A stretch of 64,000 bases of DNA from Gammaproteobacteria bacterium (GTDB lineage Bacteria; Pseudomonadota; Gammaproteobacteria; Burkholderiales; Nitrosomonadaceae). The notes beneath the pieces were generated by a model that was given only the letters and a program-made list of their open reading frames with translations, had not been told where the DNA came from and did not search any database. Location of the stretch: contig CP054179.1 in NCBI GenBank assembly GCA_015709615.1, positions 2,666,001 through 2,730,000 on the forward strand. The letters are read 5' to 3'. Of this stretch, positions 43,569 through 52,289 are shown in pieces. A program made the translations under genes and the position numbers. Numbering within the stretch: the stretch's first letter is position 1; each line of letters starts with the position of its first letter.

Positions 43569-46169
43569 TTACACCACGATGTTGACGAGCCGGCCGGGTA
43601 CGACGATGATTTTCTTGATCGCTTGCCCTTCGATAAATTTCTGTACATGTTCATTGTTCAGTGCTGCCTGTTCGATGGTTTCCTTGCTGGCATCCTTGGC
43701 GATATTGATCTGTCCGCGCAATTTGCCATTGACCTGCACGATCAGCTGGATTTCATCCTGAATCATGGCGGCATCATCTGCTTTCGGCCAGGATTGTTCG
43801 AATAATTCTGTGCCAGGTTTCAATTCACGCCACAGTTCATGACAAATGTGCGGCACGATCGGCGATAGCAGCAGCACGATGTTTTCCAGGGTTTCCTGCA
43901 TCAAGTTGCGGCTGGCGGGATCGGCATCCTGGCATTTTGCCAGGCCGTTCATCAGTTCCATCACGGCGGCGATGGCGGTGTTGAAGGTATGGCGGCGTTC
44001 CAGATCGTCAGTGACCTTGGCGATGGTTTGATGCAGTTGGCAGCGCAGGGCCTTGAGTTCCGCTGGCAATGCCGCGTGCAAGTCCGGATCGACTTTGACC
44101 GCGCCGGATTGCAGGTGGACGTAGGCTTGCCGCCACAAGCGCTTGAGAAAACGATAGGCGCCGTCAACGCCGGCATCCGCCCATTCCAGCGTTTGCGTCG
44201 GCGGGCTGGCGAACATCATGAACAGGCGTGCGGTATCGGCGCCGTATTCTTCCACCAGTTTTTGCGGATCGACCCCATTATTTTTGGATTTCGACATGGT
44301 ACCGATGCCACCGGATTCCACTGGCTGATTGTCGGTTTGTAGGATTGCGCCGCAGCGTTTACCCTGATCGTCGAACTGCAACGTGACTTCCGTTGGATTG
44401 TAATAGGTGATGCGACCGCTACCGGATTTGCGGTAAAAGATTTCATTCAGCACCATCCCTTGCGTCAGCAGGTTGGTGAACGGCTCGTCCAGTTTCAGCA
44501 AACCCAGATCGCGCATGATCTTGCTCCAGAAGCGCGAGTACAGCAGATGCAAAATGGCGTGCTCGATGCCGCCGATATACTGATCGGCAGGCAGCCAATA
44601 ATTGACGCGTTCGTCGGTCATGGCGTTATGCTGATCCGGGCAGGCATAGCGGGCGTAATACCATGAGGAATCGACAAATGTGTCCATGGTATCGGTTTCA
44701 CGGCGCGCCGTTTTACCGCATTTCGGACAACTGCATTCATAGAACGACGGTGTCTTGGCCAGTGGATTGCCGGAACCGTCCGGCACCAGATCCTGCGGCA
44801 GCACTACCGGCAATTGATCGTCGGGTACCGGCACCACGCCGCAATCGCTGCAATGGATCAGCGGAATCGGACAACCCCAGTAACGCTGACGGGAAATGCC
44901 CCAGTCACGCAGGCGGAACTGCACGCGCTTGCTGCCCAGTCCTTTTTGTTGCAATGCTGCGGCGATGGCATCGACCGCTTGCTCAAAATTCAATCCGGAG
45001 AATGCGCCGGAATCGAAGGTTGTGCCATGTTCCACATAGGCTTCCGGCAAAGGCAGTGTCAGATTGTCTTCGATCGGTTTGATGACTGCTTTGATCGGTA
45101 AGCGGTACTGCGTGGCAAAGGCAAAATCGCGTTCATCGTGTGCCGGTACCGCCATCACGGCGCCTTCGCCGTAACCCATCAGTACGTAATTGGCGACCCA
45201 CACCGGTAACTTTTCACCATTGAGCGGATGGATCACGAACAAACCGGTATCCATGCCTTTCTTTTCCTGCGTGGCGAGATCGGCTTCCTTGGCGGAGCCC
45301 AGTTTGCATTCCTGGATGAAGGCTTGCAGTGCTGGATTGTTTTGGGCAGCGTGCAATGCGATCGGGTGCTCAGCGGCAACCGCCACATAGGTGGCGCCCA
45401 TCAACGTATCCGCGCGCGTGGTGAACACTTTCAGATCCTGCGGCGCGCCTGATTCGCGGTCGGCGGGGAAGGTGATGTCGACACCGTAGCTTTTGCCGAT
45501 CCAGTTGGCTTGCATGGTTCTGACCCGCTCCGGCCAACCTTGCAGGTTATCTAGCGCAGCCAGCAATTCATCGGCGTATTGGGTGATTTTCAGGTAGTAC
45601 ATCGGGATTTCGCGTTTTTCCACCGGCGCGCCGGTGCGCCAGCCACAACCGTCGATGACTTGTTCATTGGCCAGTACGGTCTGATCGACCGGATCCCAAT
45701 TGACCGTGCCGGTGGTTTGGTATGCCAACCCTTTTTCCAGCATGCGTAAAAACAGCCATTGATTCCAGTGATAATAGCTTGGGTCGCAAGTGGCGATTTC
45801 GCGTGTCCAATCGATACTCAACCCCAGGCTTTTCAGTTGCTTGCGCATGTAGGCGATGTTGTCGTAGGTCCATTTCGCCGGTGAGATGTTGTTTTGCATC
45901 GCAGCATTTTCCGCCGGCAGCCCGAACGCGTCCCAACCCATCGGCTGCAATACGTTGTAGCCCTGCATGCGGCGATAACGCGACAGCACGTCGCCGATGG
46001 TGTAGTTGCGCACATGCCCCATGTGCAACTTGCCGGATGGATAAGGGAACATCGACAGGCAGTAATATTTCGGTTTACCGGGGGTTTCAACGGCTTTGAA
46101 TGCGGCGGTTTGCTCCCAATGCTGCTGGGCATTCTTTTCAATTTCCTGGGGATGGTATTTTTCTTGCAT
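43569..46169 (-). CDS. leuS: leucyl-tRNA synthetase
   Basis: 866 residues, the usual length for the bacterial enzyme. It has the class I HIGH-type motif P-S-G-K-L-H-M-G-H-V-R near residue 45, the editing (CP1) domain about 230-420 with TTRADTLMGATY, and the K-M-S-K-S loop in GTMSKSKNNGVDP near 630, then the anticodon-binding C-terminus. It charges tRNA-Leu in the cytosol. It is the first gene of the leftward leuS-lptE-holA operon. Confidence 0.97.
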   Translation of the reverse strand: MQEKYHPQEIEKNAQQHWEQTAAFKAVETPGKPKYYCLSMFPYPSGKLHMGHVRNYTIGDVLSRYRRMQGYNVLQPMGWDAFGLPAENAAMQNNISPAKWTYDNIAYMRKQLKSLGLSIDWTREIATCDPSYYHWNQWLFLRMLEKGLAYQTTGTVNWDPVDQTVLANEQVIDGCGWRTGAPVEKREIPMYYLKITQYADELLAALDNLQGWPERVRTMQANWIGKSYGVDITFPADRESGAPQDLKVFTTRADTLMGATYVAVAAEHPIALHAAQNNPALQAFIQECKLGSAKEADLATQEKKGMDTGLFVIHPLNGEKLPVWVANYVLMGYGEGAVMAVPAHDERDFAFATQYRLPIKAVIKPIEDNLTLPLPEAYVEHGTTFDSGAFSGLNFEQAVDAIAAALQQKGLGSKRVQFRLRDWGISRQRYWGCPIPLIHCSDCGVVPVPDDQLPVVLPQDLVPDGSGNPLAKTPSFYECSCPKCGKTARRETDTMDTFVDSSWYYARYACPDQHNAMTDERVNYWLPADQYIGGIEHAILHLLYSRFWSKIMRDLGLLKLDEPFTNLLTQGMVLNEIFYRKSGSGRITYYNPTEVTLQFDDQGKRCGAILQTDNQPVESGGIGTMSKSKNNGVDPQKLVEEYGADTARLFMMFASPPTQTLEWADAGVDGAYRFLKRLWRQAYVHLQSGAVKVDPDLHAALPAELKALRCQLHQTIAKVTDDLERRHTFNTAIAAVMELMNGLAKCQDADPASRNLMQETLENIVLLLSPIVPHICHELWRELKPGTELFEQSWPKADDAAMIQDEIQLIVQVNGKLRGQINIAKDASKETIEQAALNNEHVQKFIEGQAIKKIIVVPGRLVNIVV

Positions 46170-46355
46170 GGGGACGATGTTTTTATTGGGTAAATTGTTT
46201 AATTATACCGCGAACCGGTTGACTTGATGCTGCATCTGGATGAGTGTGTGCTGTGTAGAGGGATTAGAGCGCCGCCGCCGCCGGACGATGATGTCGGCTC
46301 GGTTGTGATACTTGAAGAATATATGGCACTGAGCAGAAACTTGGATTGCGCTAAG

Positions 46356-46382
46356 ATAAAGCCTCACGATCTGAGGCTTTAT
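46356..46382 (-). terminator. terminator hairpin downstream of the dodecin gene
   Basis: ATAAAGCCTCA and TGAGGCTTTAT form a perfect 11-bp stem with a five-base loop. It lies about 50 bp past the dodecin stop codon in the leftward direction. The flanking A/T tracts could work in either direction. Confidence 0.6.
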
Positions 46383-46432
46383 TGCGCGAATTGTTTTATT
46401 AGATGGATCGCAGAAATTAAATGATTAACTCA

Positions 46433-46639
46433 TCAATCCAAGCGGAAGCCGATCTTCAACTTGACCTGATAATGCGCGACCTTGGCATTGACGATATGTC
46501 CGCGCGTTTCCACCACTTCAAACCAATCCAGGTTATGCAAGCTTGCGCCGGCTTTGGCGATGGCTTGCTGAATTGCGTCATCGCTGCTTTTAGTCGACGA
46601 GCCGACAATTTCGATAATTTTATAAACATGATCGCCCAT
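46433..46639 (-). CDS. dodecin, flavin-storage protein
   Basis: 68 residues matching the dodecin family: HVYKIIEIVGSSTKSSDDAI at the start, then A-x-L-H-N-L-D-W-F-E-V near residue 37 with the flavin-stacking Trp, and a C-terminal beta strand HYQVKLKIGFRLD. Dodecins form hollow 12-mers in the cytosol that store or buffer flavins. The length is exactly as expected. It stands alone, transcribed leftwards. Confidence 0.92.
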   Translation of the reverse strand: MGDHVYKIIEIVGSSTKSSDDAIQQAIAKAGASLHNLDWFEVVETRGHIVNAKVAHYQVKLKIGFRLD

Positions 46640-46806
46640 TTTGCAGACTCCCTTTTGTTTGTCGAAAAATGCGTTATAGCATACTTTAGCCGGTTAGCCC
46701 TGTGAGAATTTCAATATAATAACTGTGAAGAAAATGACTGATTTTATAGCGCGTCATCACGATGCCGGAACAAAATACCTGCCCCTGAATGAGGAGAAAT
46801 TCGGAT

Positions 46807-47592
46807 ATGAAACTGAGATTTATTGGCGCTTTGTGGGTGATATTGACTCTAACGGCTTGTGCGACTTCGCCGATGGGTAGAAGCCAGCTGATCTTTATGC
46901 CTGACAGTGAAGTCAATGCGATGGGATTGCAAGCTTTCACAAATCTGAAAAGTGAAAAGAAGATCAACCAGGATTCGAAGGAAAATCAGTTTGTTACTTG
47001 TGTTGCTGATGCCCTTACCCATGAAGTTGGCGGGAATTGGGAAGTGGTCGTGTTTGAAGACAACACCTTGAATGCTTTTGCATTGCCGGGTCAGAAAATC
47101 GGTGTGCATACCGGCTTGGTTGAGCTGGTCGATAACCAGGATCAACTGGCGACCGTGATTGGCCATGAAATCGGTCACGTGCTGGCGCGGCACAGTAATG
47201 AAAGGATGTCGCAAAAACTCGGAGCACAAATGGGAATCGCGCTGATTGCGGCGGTTGCCGCGCCAACTACGCCGATGGGACAGACAGCGGTCAGTTTGCT
47301 GGGTGTCGGCGCGCAGTACGGCATCATCATGCCGTTCAGCCGTCTGCATGAAAGCGAGGCGGATATGATCGGCATTGAGTTGATGGCGAAGGCTGGATTT
47401 AATCCGGCTGAAAGCGTCACGCTGTGGCAGAAAATGGCACAGGCCAGTCAGGGAACGCAACCGGTTGAATTCCTGTCGACCCATCCGTCACATGAAACGC
47501 GCATCGATGATTTGCGCGCGCGCTTACCCAAGTCTAATGCACTGATGCAGCAAGCTCGTGCTGCGGGTAAACAGCCGAAATGCGTAAAATAA
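46807..47592 (+). CDS. M48-family metallopeptidase lipoprotein
   Basis: 261 residues from ATG 46807. A lipoprotein signal (MKLRFIGALWVILTLTAC) leads into an M48 peptidase domain with the zinc motif H-E-I-G-H-V-L-A-R-H near residue 126 and the downstream Glu ligand in SRLHESEADMIG near 185. It is related to Oma1/LoiP/BepA-type envelope quality-control proteases in the periplasm. The ATG at 46789 is in frame, but a GAGGAG box lies between the two and serves 46807. There is no operon partner. Confidence 0.9.
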   Translation: MKLRFIGALWVILTLTACATSPMGRSQLIFMPDSEVNAMGLQAFTNLKSEKKINQDSKENQFVTCVADALTHEVGGNWEVVVFEDNTLNAFALPGQKIGVHTGLVELVDNQDQLATVIGHEIGHVLARHSNERMSQKLGAQMGIALIAAVAAPTTPMGQTAVSLLGVGAQYGIIMPFSRLHESEADMIGIELMAKAGFNPAESVTLWQKMAQASQGTQPVEFLSTHPSHETRIDDLRARLPKSNALMQQARAAGKQPKCVK

Positions 47593-47596
47593 TATT

Positions 47597-47983
47597 CTAA
47601 ACCTTGGGTTCCGGCTCGCTGGCGGGAAAATCCAACTCCACCTTTGCACCGTCCGGATCATGGCAAAACAACTGCCAGATATCCAATCCTTTCAGACGGT
47701 GCAAATCATACGGAATACCATGCTGCTTTAAGGTATCAACCGTGGCCTGCAGGTTGGTTGCCGTGAAAGCCATATGATCGATTATGCCGGCTGCGTCGGC
47801 AGGCATGGGCTTGCCTGTCATGATATGCAGAATGGCCTGATTTCCGGCATACAGCCATGCACCCGGAAACGCAAACGGCGGACGATAACCCTCAGTCAAT
47901 CCCAATGCTTTGATATAAAAATTCTTGCTTCTTTCCAGGTCCTTGCTTAGCACCGTGAAATGATTCATTCCTTCAATCGCCAT
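47597..47983 (-). CDS. VOC (glyoxalase-fold) family protein
   Basis: 128 residues with two beta-alpha-beta-beta-beta modules: MNHFTVLSKDLERSKNFY at residues 6-23 (first metal-site His), GYRPPFAFPGAWLY, then IIDHMAFTATNLQATVD near 67 and DPDGAKVELDF near 110 with the metal-site Glu. The fold includes glyoxalase I, ring-cleavage dioxygenases and FosA-type resistance proteins. The sequence does not decide among them. It is convergent with the M48 gene, with a 4-bp gap. Confidence 0.82.
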   Translation of the reverse strand: MAIEGMNHFTVLSKDLERSKNFYIKALGLTEGYRPPFAFPGAWLYAGNQAILHIMTGKPMPADAAGIIDHMAFTATNLQATVDTLKQHGIPYDLHRLKGLDIWQLFCHDPDGAKVELDFPASEPEPKV

Positions 47984-48090
47984 TTTGCTATACCCATGAA
48001 TAAAACAAAATTTATAGCATGATTTTGTGCGCTTTTCTTATTCACAATAAGAATTCCATTCAATCTTCTTATTATCCGAATAAAAATATT

Positions 48091-48828
48091 GGGTCTTAGG
48101 AAGTTAAAGCGGGTTTAAACGTAACAATTTAAGAATTTCATGATAGAGATTATCACGGCGATGATTAAAACGAAATTCGGTTTCTTTCAAGTGCAGGTAG
48201 AAAGTATGTTCGGGCACACCATTGAACTTGGCCAAACGTCTTTTAGCAAAACTCCAGAAAGACTCGATACCATTAATATGCCGCTCGCCACTGGCAAACT
48301 CATTGTCACCATGGTGAACCCTGAAGTGCTTATCAAAGCCGATATCGACCAATCCGTCATAACCACGCCATCCATCGGAATGGATTACGGTATCGGGCGC
48401 TACATGCCCACGGATAATGGCTTGCAATGTCGCTTTAGAGCAATCTGGAACAATCTCTGTATAAACTTTTCCTTGGCGTTTAAGCACACCAAAGACTATT
48501 GTTTTGCCATAAGCGCCCCGCCCCCTTTTACCCCTGACTCGCTGGGCACCAAAGTAAGACTCATCAACTTCTACAGAACCTTGCAGAGGGGATTCAAGTT
48601 CGCAATTCTGGGCAATTCGCTGTCGTATTTTAAGATAAATGGTATTGACGGATCGGATAGAAATGCCGGTCAATTGGGCTGTGTCAGTAGCAGTAAAATC
48701 CATCGAAAAACATCGAATAAGTTGCCTGAATTTTGCTTCTCTGATTCGAGAACGAAAATAGTATCTGTTTTTAGCATTCATCTCAGAAAGTTAGCACACT
48801 TTAGTAAGTGCTTAACTTCCTAAGACCC
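48091..48828 (-). mobile_element. complete IS1595-family insertion sequence, 738 bp
   Basis: The element is bounded by GGGTCTTAGGAAGTTAA at the left and its exact inverse at the right (17 bp). It contains one transposase gene filling almost the whole length and is flanked by AAATATT on both sides. These traits fit the IS1595 family (IS1016-like group). A 50-bp relic of a sister copy lies at 2118-2167. Confidence 0.88.
48104..48781 (-). CDS. IS1595-family transposase
   Basis: 225 residues. The IS1595 (DDE, ISXO2-like) catalytic core has the first Asp in V-E-V-D-E-S-Y-F-G near residue 72, the second in H-S-D-G-W-R-G-Y-D near 135, and H-I-N-G-I-E-S-F-W near 165 with N/E in the third position. 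GKRGRGAYGKTIVFGVLKR lies between. A helix-turn-helix-like region (AQLTGISIRSVNTIYLKIR) covers about 35-55. No stops or shifts occur, so it could be active. Confidence 0.9.
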   Translation of the reverse strand: MNAKNRYYFRSRIREAKFRQLIRCFSMDFTATDTAQLTGISIRSVNTIYLKIRQRIAQNCELESPLQGSVEVDESYFGAQRVRGKRGRGAYGKTIVFGVLKRQGKVYTEIVPDCSKATLQAIIRGHVAPDTVIHSDGWRGYDGLVDIGFDKHFRVHHGDNEFASGERHINGIESFWSFAKRRLAKFNGVPEHTFYLHLKETEFRFNHRRDNLYHEILKLLRLNPL

Positions 48829-49084
48829 AAATATTTTATATTTTTAGAAGTCTGTTTTCTAAATTTGTAAAAATATTTCTTATTGAAGTTAAAGAAATTT
48901 AATAATTTTCTAAAAAATAATTAAAGAAAATTTTTCTTTTTGTCGTAAGAAAAAACCTACAAATGAATTTATTTTTACGAAATTGGATGATAAGAATAAA
49001 CAGAAAAAAAACAATAATCAGTAAAGGGGATTTAGAAATTGACGTTGATTCAAGTTTATAAAGAGGATAACAGGAGCTTAAGCA

Positions 49085-49597
49085 ATGTATGTGGAACGGG
49101 CAATAAGTAAAGTGACTGAATCATCCGGTTCAGCAATCAATCAGATGGTAAATGAATTCCTGACCTTCCGTTTGGGTAGCGAGGAGTATGGAATAGAAAT
49201 CCTAAAAGTTCAGGAAATCCGTGGGTATGACGCCATTACACAGATAGCCAATGCACCGGAGTTTATCAAAGGAGTTGTTAATCTGCGTGGAATTATCGTG
49301 CCGATTGTGGATATGCGGATTAAATTCAGACTAAGTAATGCGACATACGATCAATTCACCGTGGTGATTATCCTGAATGTGGCCGGACGTGTCATGGGGA
49401 TCGTAGTGGATGGGGTATCCGACGTACTCAGCTTGGAAGCTGAACAGATGCGGCCAACGCCAGGGCTTGGCTCGGTAATCGATACCGAATATATCATGGG
49501 GCTGGGAACCGTTGGCGAACGCATGTTGATATTGATCGATATCGAGAAACTCATGAGTAGCAGTGATATGGGGTTGGTCGAACAAAGTATTAATTAG
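49085..49597 (+). CDS. cheW: CheW chemotaxis coupling protein, first copy
   Basis: 170 residues: two SH3-like half-domains with FLTFRLGSEEYGIEILKVQEI near 28, the conserved IANAPEFIKGVVNLRGIIVPI near 55, and a C-terminal GTVGERMLILIDIEKLM. It links MCP receptors to the CheA kinase in the cytosol. An AGGAG box lies eight bases before the ATG. It is 39 bp upstream of the first MCP gene and pairs with it. A second, very similar CheW lies at 51733. Confidence 0.93.
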   Translation: MYVERAISKVTESSGSAINQMVNEFLTFRLGSEEYGIEILKVQEIRGYDAITQIANAPEFIKGVVNLRGIIVPIVDMRIKFRLSNATYDQFTVVIILNVAGRVMGIVVDGVSDVLSLEAEQMRPTPGLGSVIDTEYIMGLGTVGERMLILIDIEKLMSSSDMGLVEQSIN

Positions 49598-49636
49598 TAA
49601 AAAATTATTTTTTGGGAAAATTTAACGGAGATAGTG

Positions 49637-51361
49637 ATGTTTACAGATACGTCGATTAAATTTCGCTTGATGTTTGTGATCAGCATGTTGTCAGCGCTAA
49701 TGATAGGTATTGGTGTTTTGGGTTTGTATGGCTTCAATCATTCCAACGATGGGTTGAAGTCAGTTTATGAAGACCGTACGGTGACAGCAGTACAGTTGGG
49801 AAAAATTCTGGATGTTTGGTATCAGGTGCGAAAAAATGCGATAGATGCTACCGAATCGAAGAATGTCGAGATCTCAAAGAAACTTGCGGAAGAAGCAAAC
49901 CGGCTTGTCAAGCAAAACGAAGGTGTTTGGGCGCAATATTTGACGACCGCATTAACACCGGAAGAAGAGGTTCTCACTAAAACGAAAAGTGAGCAGCATG
50001 CTCTGTATGTCAATTCAATGAATAAAACTTTTCAGCTTGCGATAGCCGGAGATTTCGACGCTGCGGCGAAATATCTTGCAACGGATACCACGCAAAAATT
50101 TAACATACTGAGAGATACCGTCTTTGCTTTACTTGACTTGCAAGGAGCCGTTGCTGCTGAAGAATATGCTGCGGCTCAAAGCAGCTATGAAAGTATTTTT
50201 ATTGCATCGGTGGCAACCATGGTGGGAGGCGCTGCACTTGCAATTATTCTGGGGTTCTTGTTGCTGCGCTCGATTGTGGCGCCTCTGAATGAAGCGATTG
50301 AAATTGCGCATCGTGTAGCTTCCGGTGACCTGACCTCGCATATCGCTGTGACCTCAACCAAATCATCGACAGGACGTTTGATGCAAGCGCTGAAAACGAT
50401 GAACGAAAATTTGGTCGACCTGGTCGCTAAAGTCCGCTCGGGAACCGACCAGATCACAACGGCATCGGGAGAAATTGCATCGGGTAACTCGGATTTGAGC
50501 CAACGCACGGAAGAACAGGCATCCAGCTTGGAGGAAACGGCGTCGTCGATGGAAGAACTGACATCGACCGTCAAGCAGAATGCGGATAATGCGCGTCAGG
50601 CGAATCAACTGGCTGCGGGCGCATCCGACGTTGCGATGAAAGGCGGCGCAGTGGTCGGACAAGTGGTGCAAACCATGAGCTCGATCAATGAAAGCTCGAA
50701 AAAAATTGTCGACATCATCAGCGTGATCGACGGCATAGCCTTCCAAACCAACATCCTGGCGCTCAATGCCGCGGTTGAAGCAGCCCGCGCCGGAGAACAA
50801 GGGCGCGGATTCGCGGTGGTGGCGACGGAAGTACGCACGCTAGCACAACGCTCGGCAGCAGCGGCGAAGGAGATCAAAGAGCTGATCAGCGACTCAGTGG
50901 CGAAAGTGGAAGACGGCACGCGCCTGGTGGACGAAGCGGGTGCGACCATGGACGAGATCGTCAATGCGGTGAAACGGGTCACGGACATCATGAGCGAGAT
51001 CTCGGCGGCATCGCAAGAACAAAGCTCCGGCATTGAGCAAGTCAACCAAGCGGTGACGCAGATGGACGAGGTGACGCAACAGAATGCCGCGTTGGTGGAA
51101 GAAGCGGCGGCGGCGGCGGAATCCATGCAGGAACAAGCGCAAGCCTTAACGCAGGCAATCAGCACCTTCAAACTATCGGGAGGTCAAGGAGCGCCTGTGG
51201 CGGTTAAAAGAAACAGTCGTGCCGCCGCAGTGGCCAAATTGCCGGATCGGGGACCTGCAACAAAGAAAATTGCGATGAAATCCGTAGCAAGTAGCGCTGC
51301 AATACCGGCTCAGCCGCGTAAAGTGGCTGCCGGCGGCGGGGATGATTGGGAAGAATTTTAA
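49637..51361 (+). CDS. methyl-accepting chemotaxis protein, first copy
   Basis: 574 residues: a membrane segment near 10-30, a four-helix-bundle (TarH/4HB_MCP) periplasmic part to about 190, a second segment (VATMVGGAALAIILGFLLL), HAMP (about 210-265) and a signalling domain whose hairpin tip is FQTNILALNAAVEAARAGEQGRGFAVVA. The protein ends D-D-W-E-E-F after a flexible Ala/Gly/Pro-rich linker, as in receptors that tether CheR/CheB. The ligand is unknown. ATG 49637 is one codon after a GTG and fits the CGGAG box better. Confidence 0.93.
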   Translation: MFTDTSIKFRLMFVISMLSALMIGIGVLGLYGFNHSNDGLKSVYEDRTVTAVQLGKILDVWYQVRKNAIDATESKNVEISKKLAEEANRLVKQNEGVWAQYLTTALTPEEEVLTKTKSEQHALYVNSMNKTFQLAIAGDFDAAAKYLATDTTQKFNILRDTVFALLDLQGAVAAEEYAAAQSSYESIFIASVATMVGGAALAIILGFLLLRSIVAPLNEAIEIAHRVASGDLTSHIAVTSTKSSTGRLMQALKTMNENLVDLVAKVRSGTDQITTASGEIASGNSDLSQRTEEQASSLEETASSMEELTSTVKQNADNARQANQLAAGASDVAMKGGAVVGQVVQTMSSINESSKKIVDIISVIDGIAFQTNILALNAAVEAARAGEQGRGFAVVATEVRTLAQRSAAAAKEIKELISDSVAKVEDGTRLVDEAGATMDEIVNAVKRVTDIMSEISAASQEQSSGIEQVNQAVTQMDEVTQQNAALVEEAAAAAESMQEQAQALTQAISTFKLSGGQGAPVAVKRNSRAAAVAKLPDRGPATKKIAMKSVASSAAIPAQPRKVAAGGGDDWEEF

Positions 51362-51385
51362 ATTCGATTGAGTTGGCATAAAAGG

Positions 51386-51417
51386 CGCCATCCAGATTTT
51401 TTGGATGGCGTTTTTTT
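51386..51417 (+). terminator. intrinsic terminator after the first CheW-MCP pair
   Basis: CGCCATCC (51386-51393) and GGATGGCG (51403-51410) form an 8-bp stem with a nine-base loop, followed by seven T. It lies 24 bp after the stop codon. Confidence 0.92.
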
Positions 51418-51732
51418 ATAGGAAGTAAAAAATCGGAATATTTATCCAATACTAACCAATTATTTATATGATGAATTTTCATCAAGAGATAATAAATAAA
51501 GATTTATGTAAGAATAATCTTGCTTATAACTTACATGATTTCTTAGTAGATAAAGAGAATCCGCTGATATAAATAAGCTGCACAAAATCCGTAACAGCTA
51601 GCTGTGCTCCACAAAGTAAAAAATTATGAGAATTAATAGAGTTATGAAGGAATATTCACAAAGAATATACAAAATTCAATAATCATTGAATCAATTCAGT
51701 TTTAAATGATTTGTATAAGAGGAGCAGAAACT

Positions 51733-52245
51733 ATGCCGCAGATGCAAGCTGTTAATGTACTTACTGAGTCACCCGGCTCCGCAGCTAAACACATGACCAA
51801 CGAATTTCTAACCTTCCGCCTGGGTAGCGAAGAGTATGGAATTGAGATACTCAAAGTACAGGAGATCAGAGGATACGATTCTGTTACACAAATAGCGAAT
51901 GCCCCCGAGTTTGTCAAAGGTGTTGTTAATCTGCGTGGAATCATCGTTCCGATCGTGGATATGAGAATTAAATTCAAGCTGGATAGTGTGGATTACAACC
52001 AATTTACCGTTGTGATTATTTTAAATGTAGCCGGGCGAGTGATGGGAATCGTTGTCGATGGCGTATCGGATGTGATCGATCTTGAGGCCGGTCAGATACG
52101 GCCCGCGCCTGAATTCGGTTCCGTCATCGATACCGAATATATTACAGGGTTGGGAACGGTCGGAGAACGAATGCTGATATTGATCGATATCGAAAAATTG
52201 ATGAGTAGTAGTGATATGGGATTGCTTGAGCGAAGCGTGGGTTGA
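51733..52245 (+). CDS. cheW: CheW chemotaxis coupling protein, second copy
   Basis: 170 residues from ATG 51733 (GAGGAG box; the ATG at 51706 is poorer). It follows the same two-module plan as the first copy, and most of the central IANAPEFVKGVVNLRGIIVPI block is unchanged. It lies 44 bp upstream of its own MCP gene. The two CheW proteins differ most at the N-terminus and near residues 80-90 and 125-135. The array arose by duplication of a CheW-MCP unit. Confidence 0.93.
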   Translation: MPQMQAVNVLTESPGSAAKHMTNEFLTFRLGSEEYGIEILKVQEIRGYDSVTQIANAPEFVKGVVNLRGIIVPIVDMRIKFKLDSVDYNQFTVVIILNVAGRVMGIVVDGVSDVIDLEAGQIRPAPEFGSVIDTEYITGLGTVGERMLILIDIEKLMSSSDMGLLERSVG

Positions 52246-52289
52246 TAGGTAAGTAATTTTTAATGGAATGACTTTAAGGAGACTCTATA

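Larger units (their letters stand above)
48084..48835. repeat. 7-bp target-site duplication around the IS
   Basis: AAATATT occurs directly before the left end (48084-48090) and directly after the right end (48829-48835) of the IS. This indicates transposition as an intact unit; an extra A on one side makes an 8-bp duplication possible only with one mismatch. Confidence 0.7.

Noticed and set aside
46224..46424. 66-codon frame upstream of the dodecin gene with several Cys pairs
   Set aside because: It contains the terminator hairpin at 46356-46382 and has no ribosome site; composition and position argue against coding.
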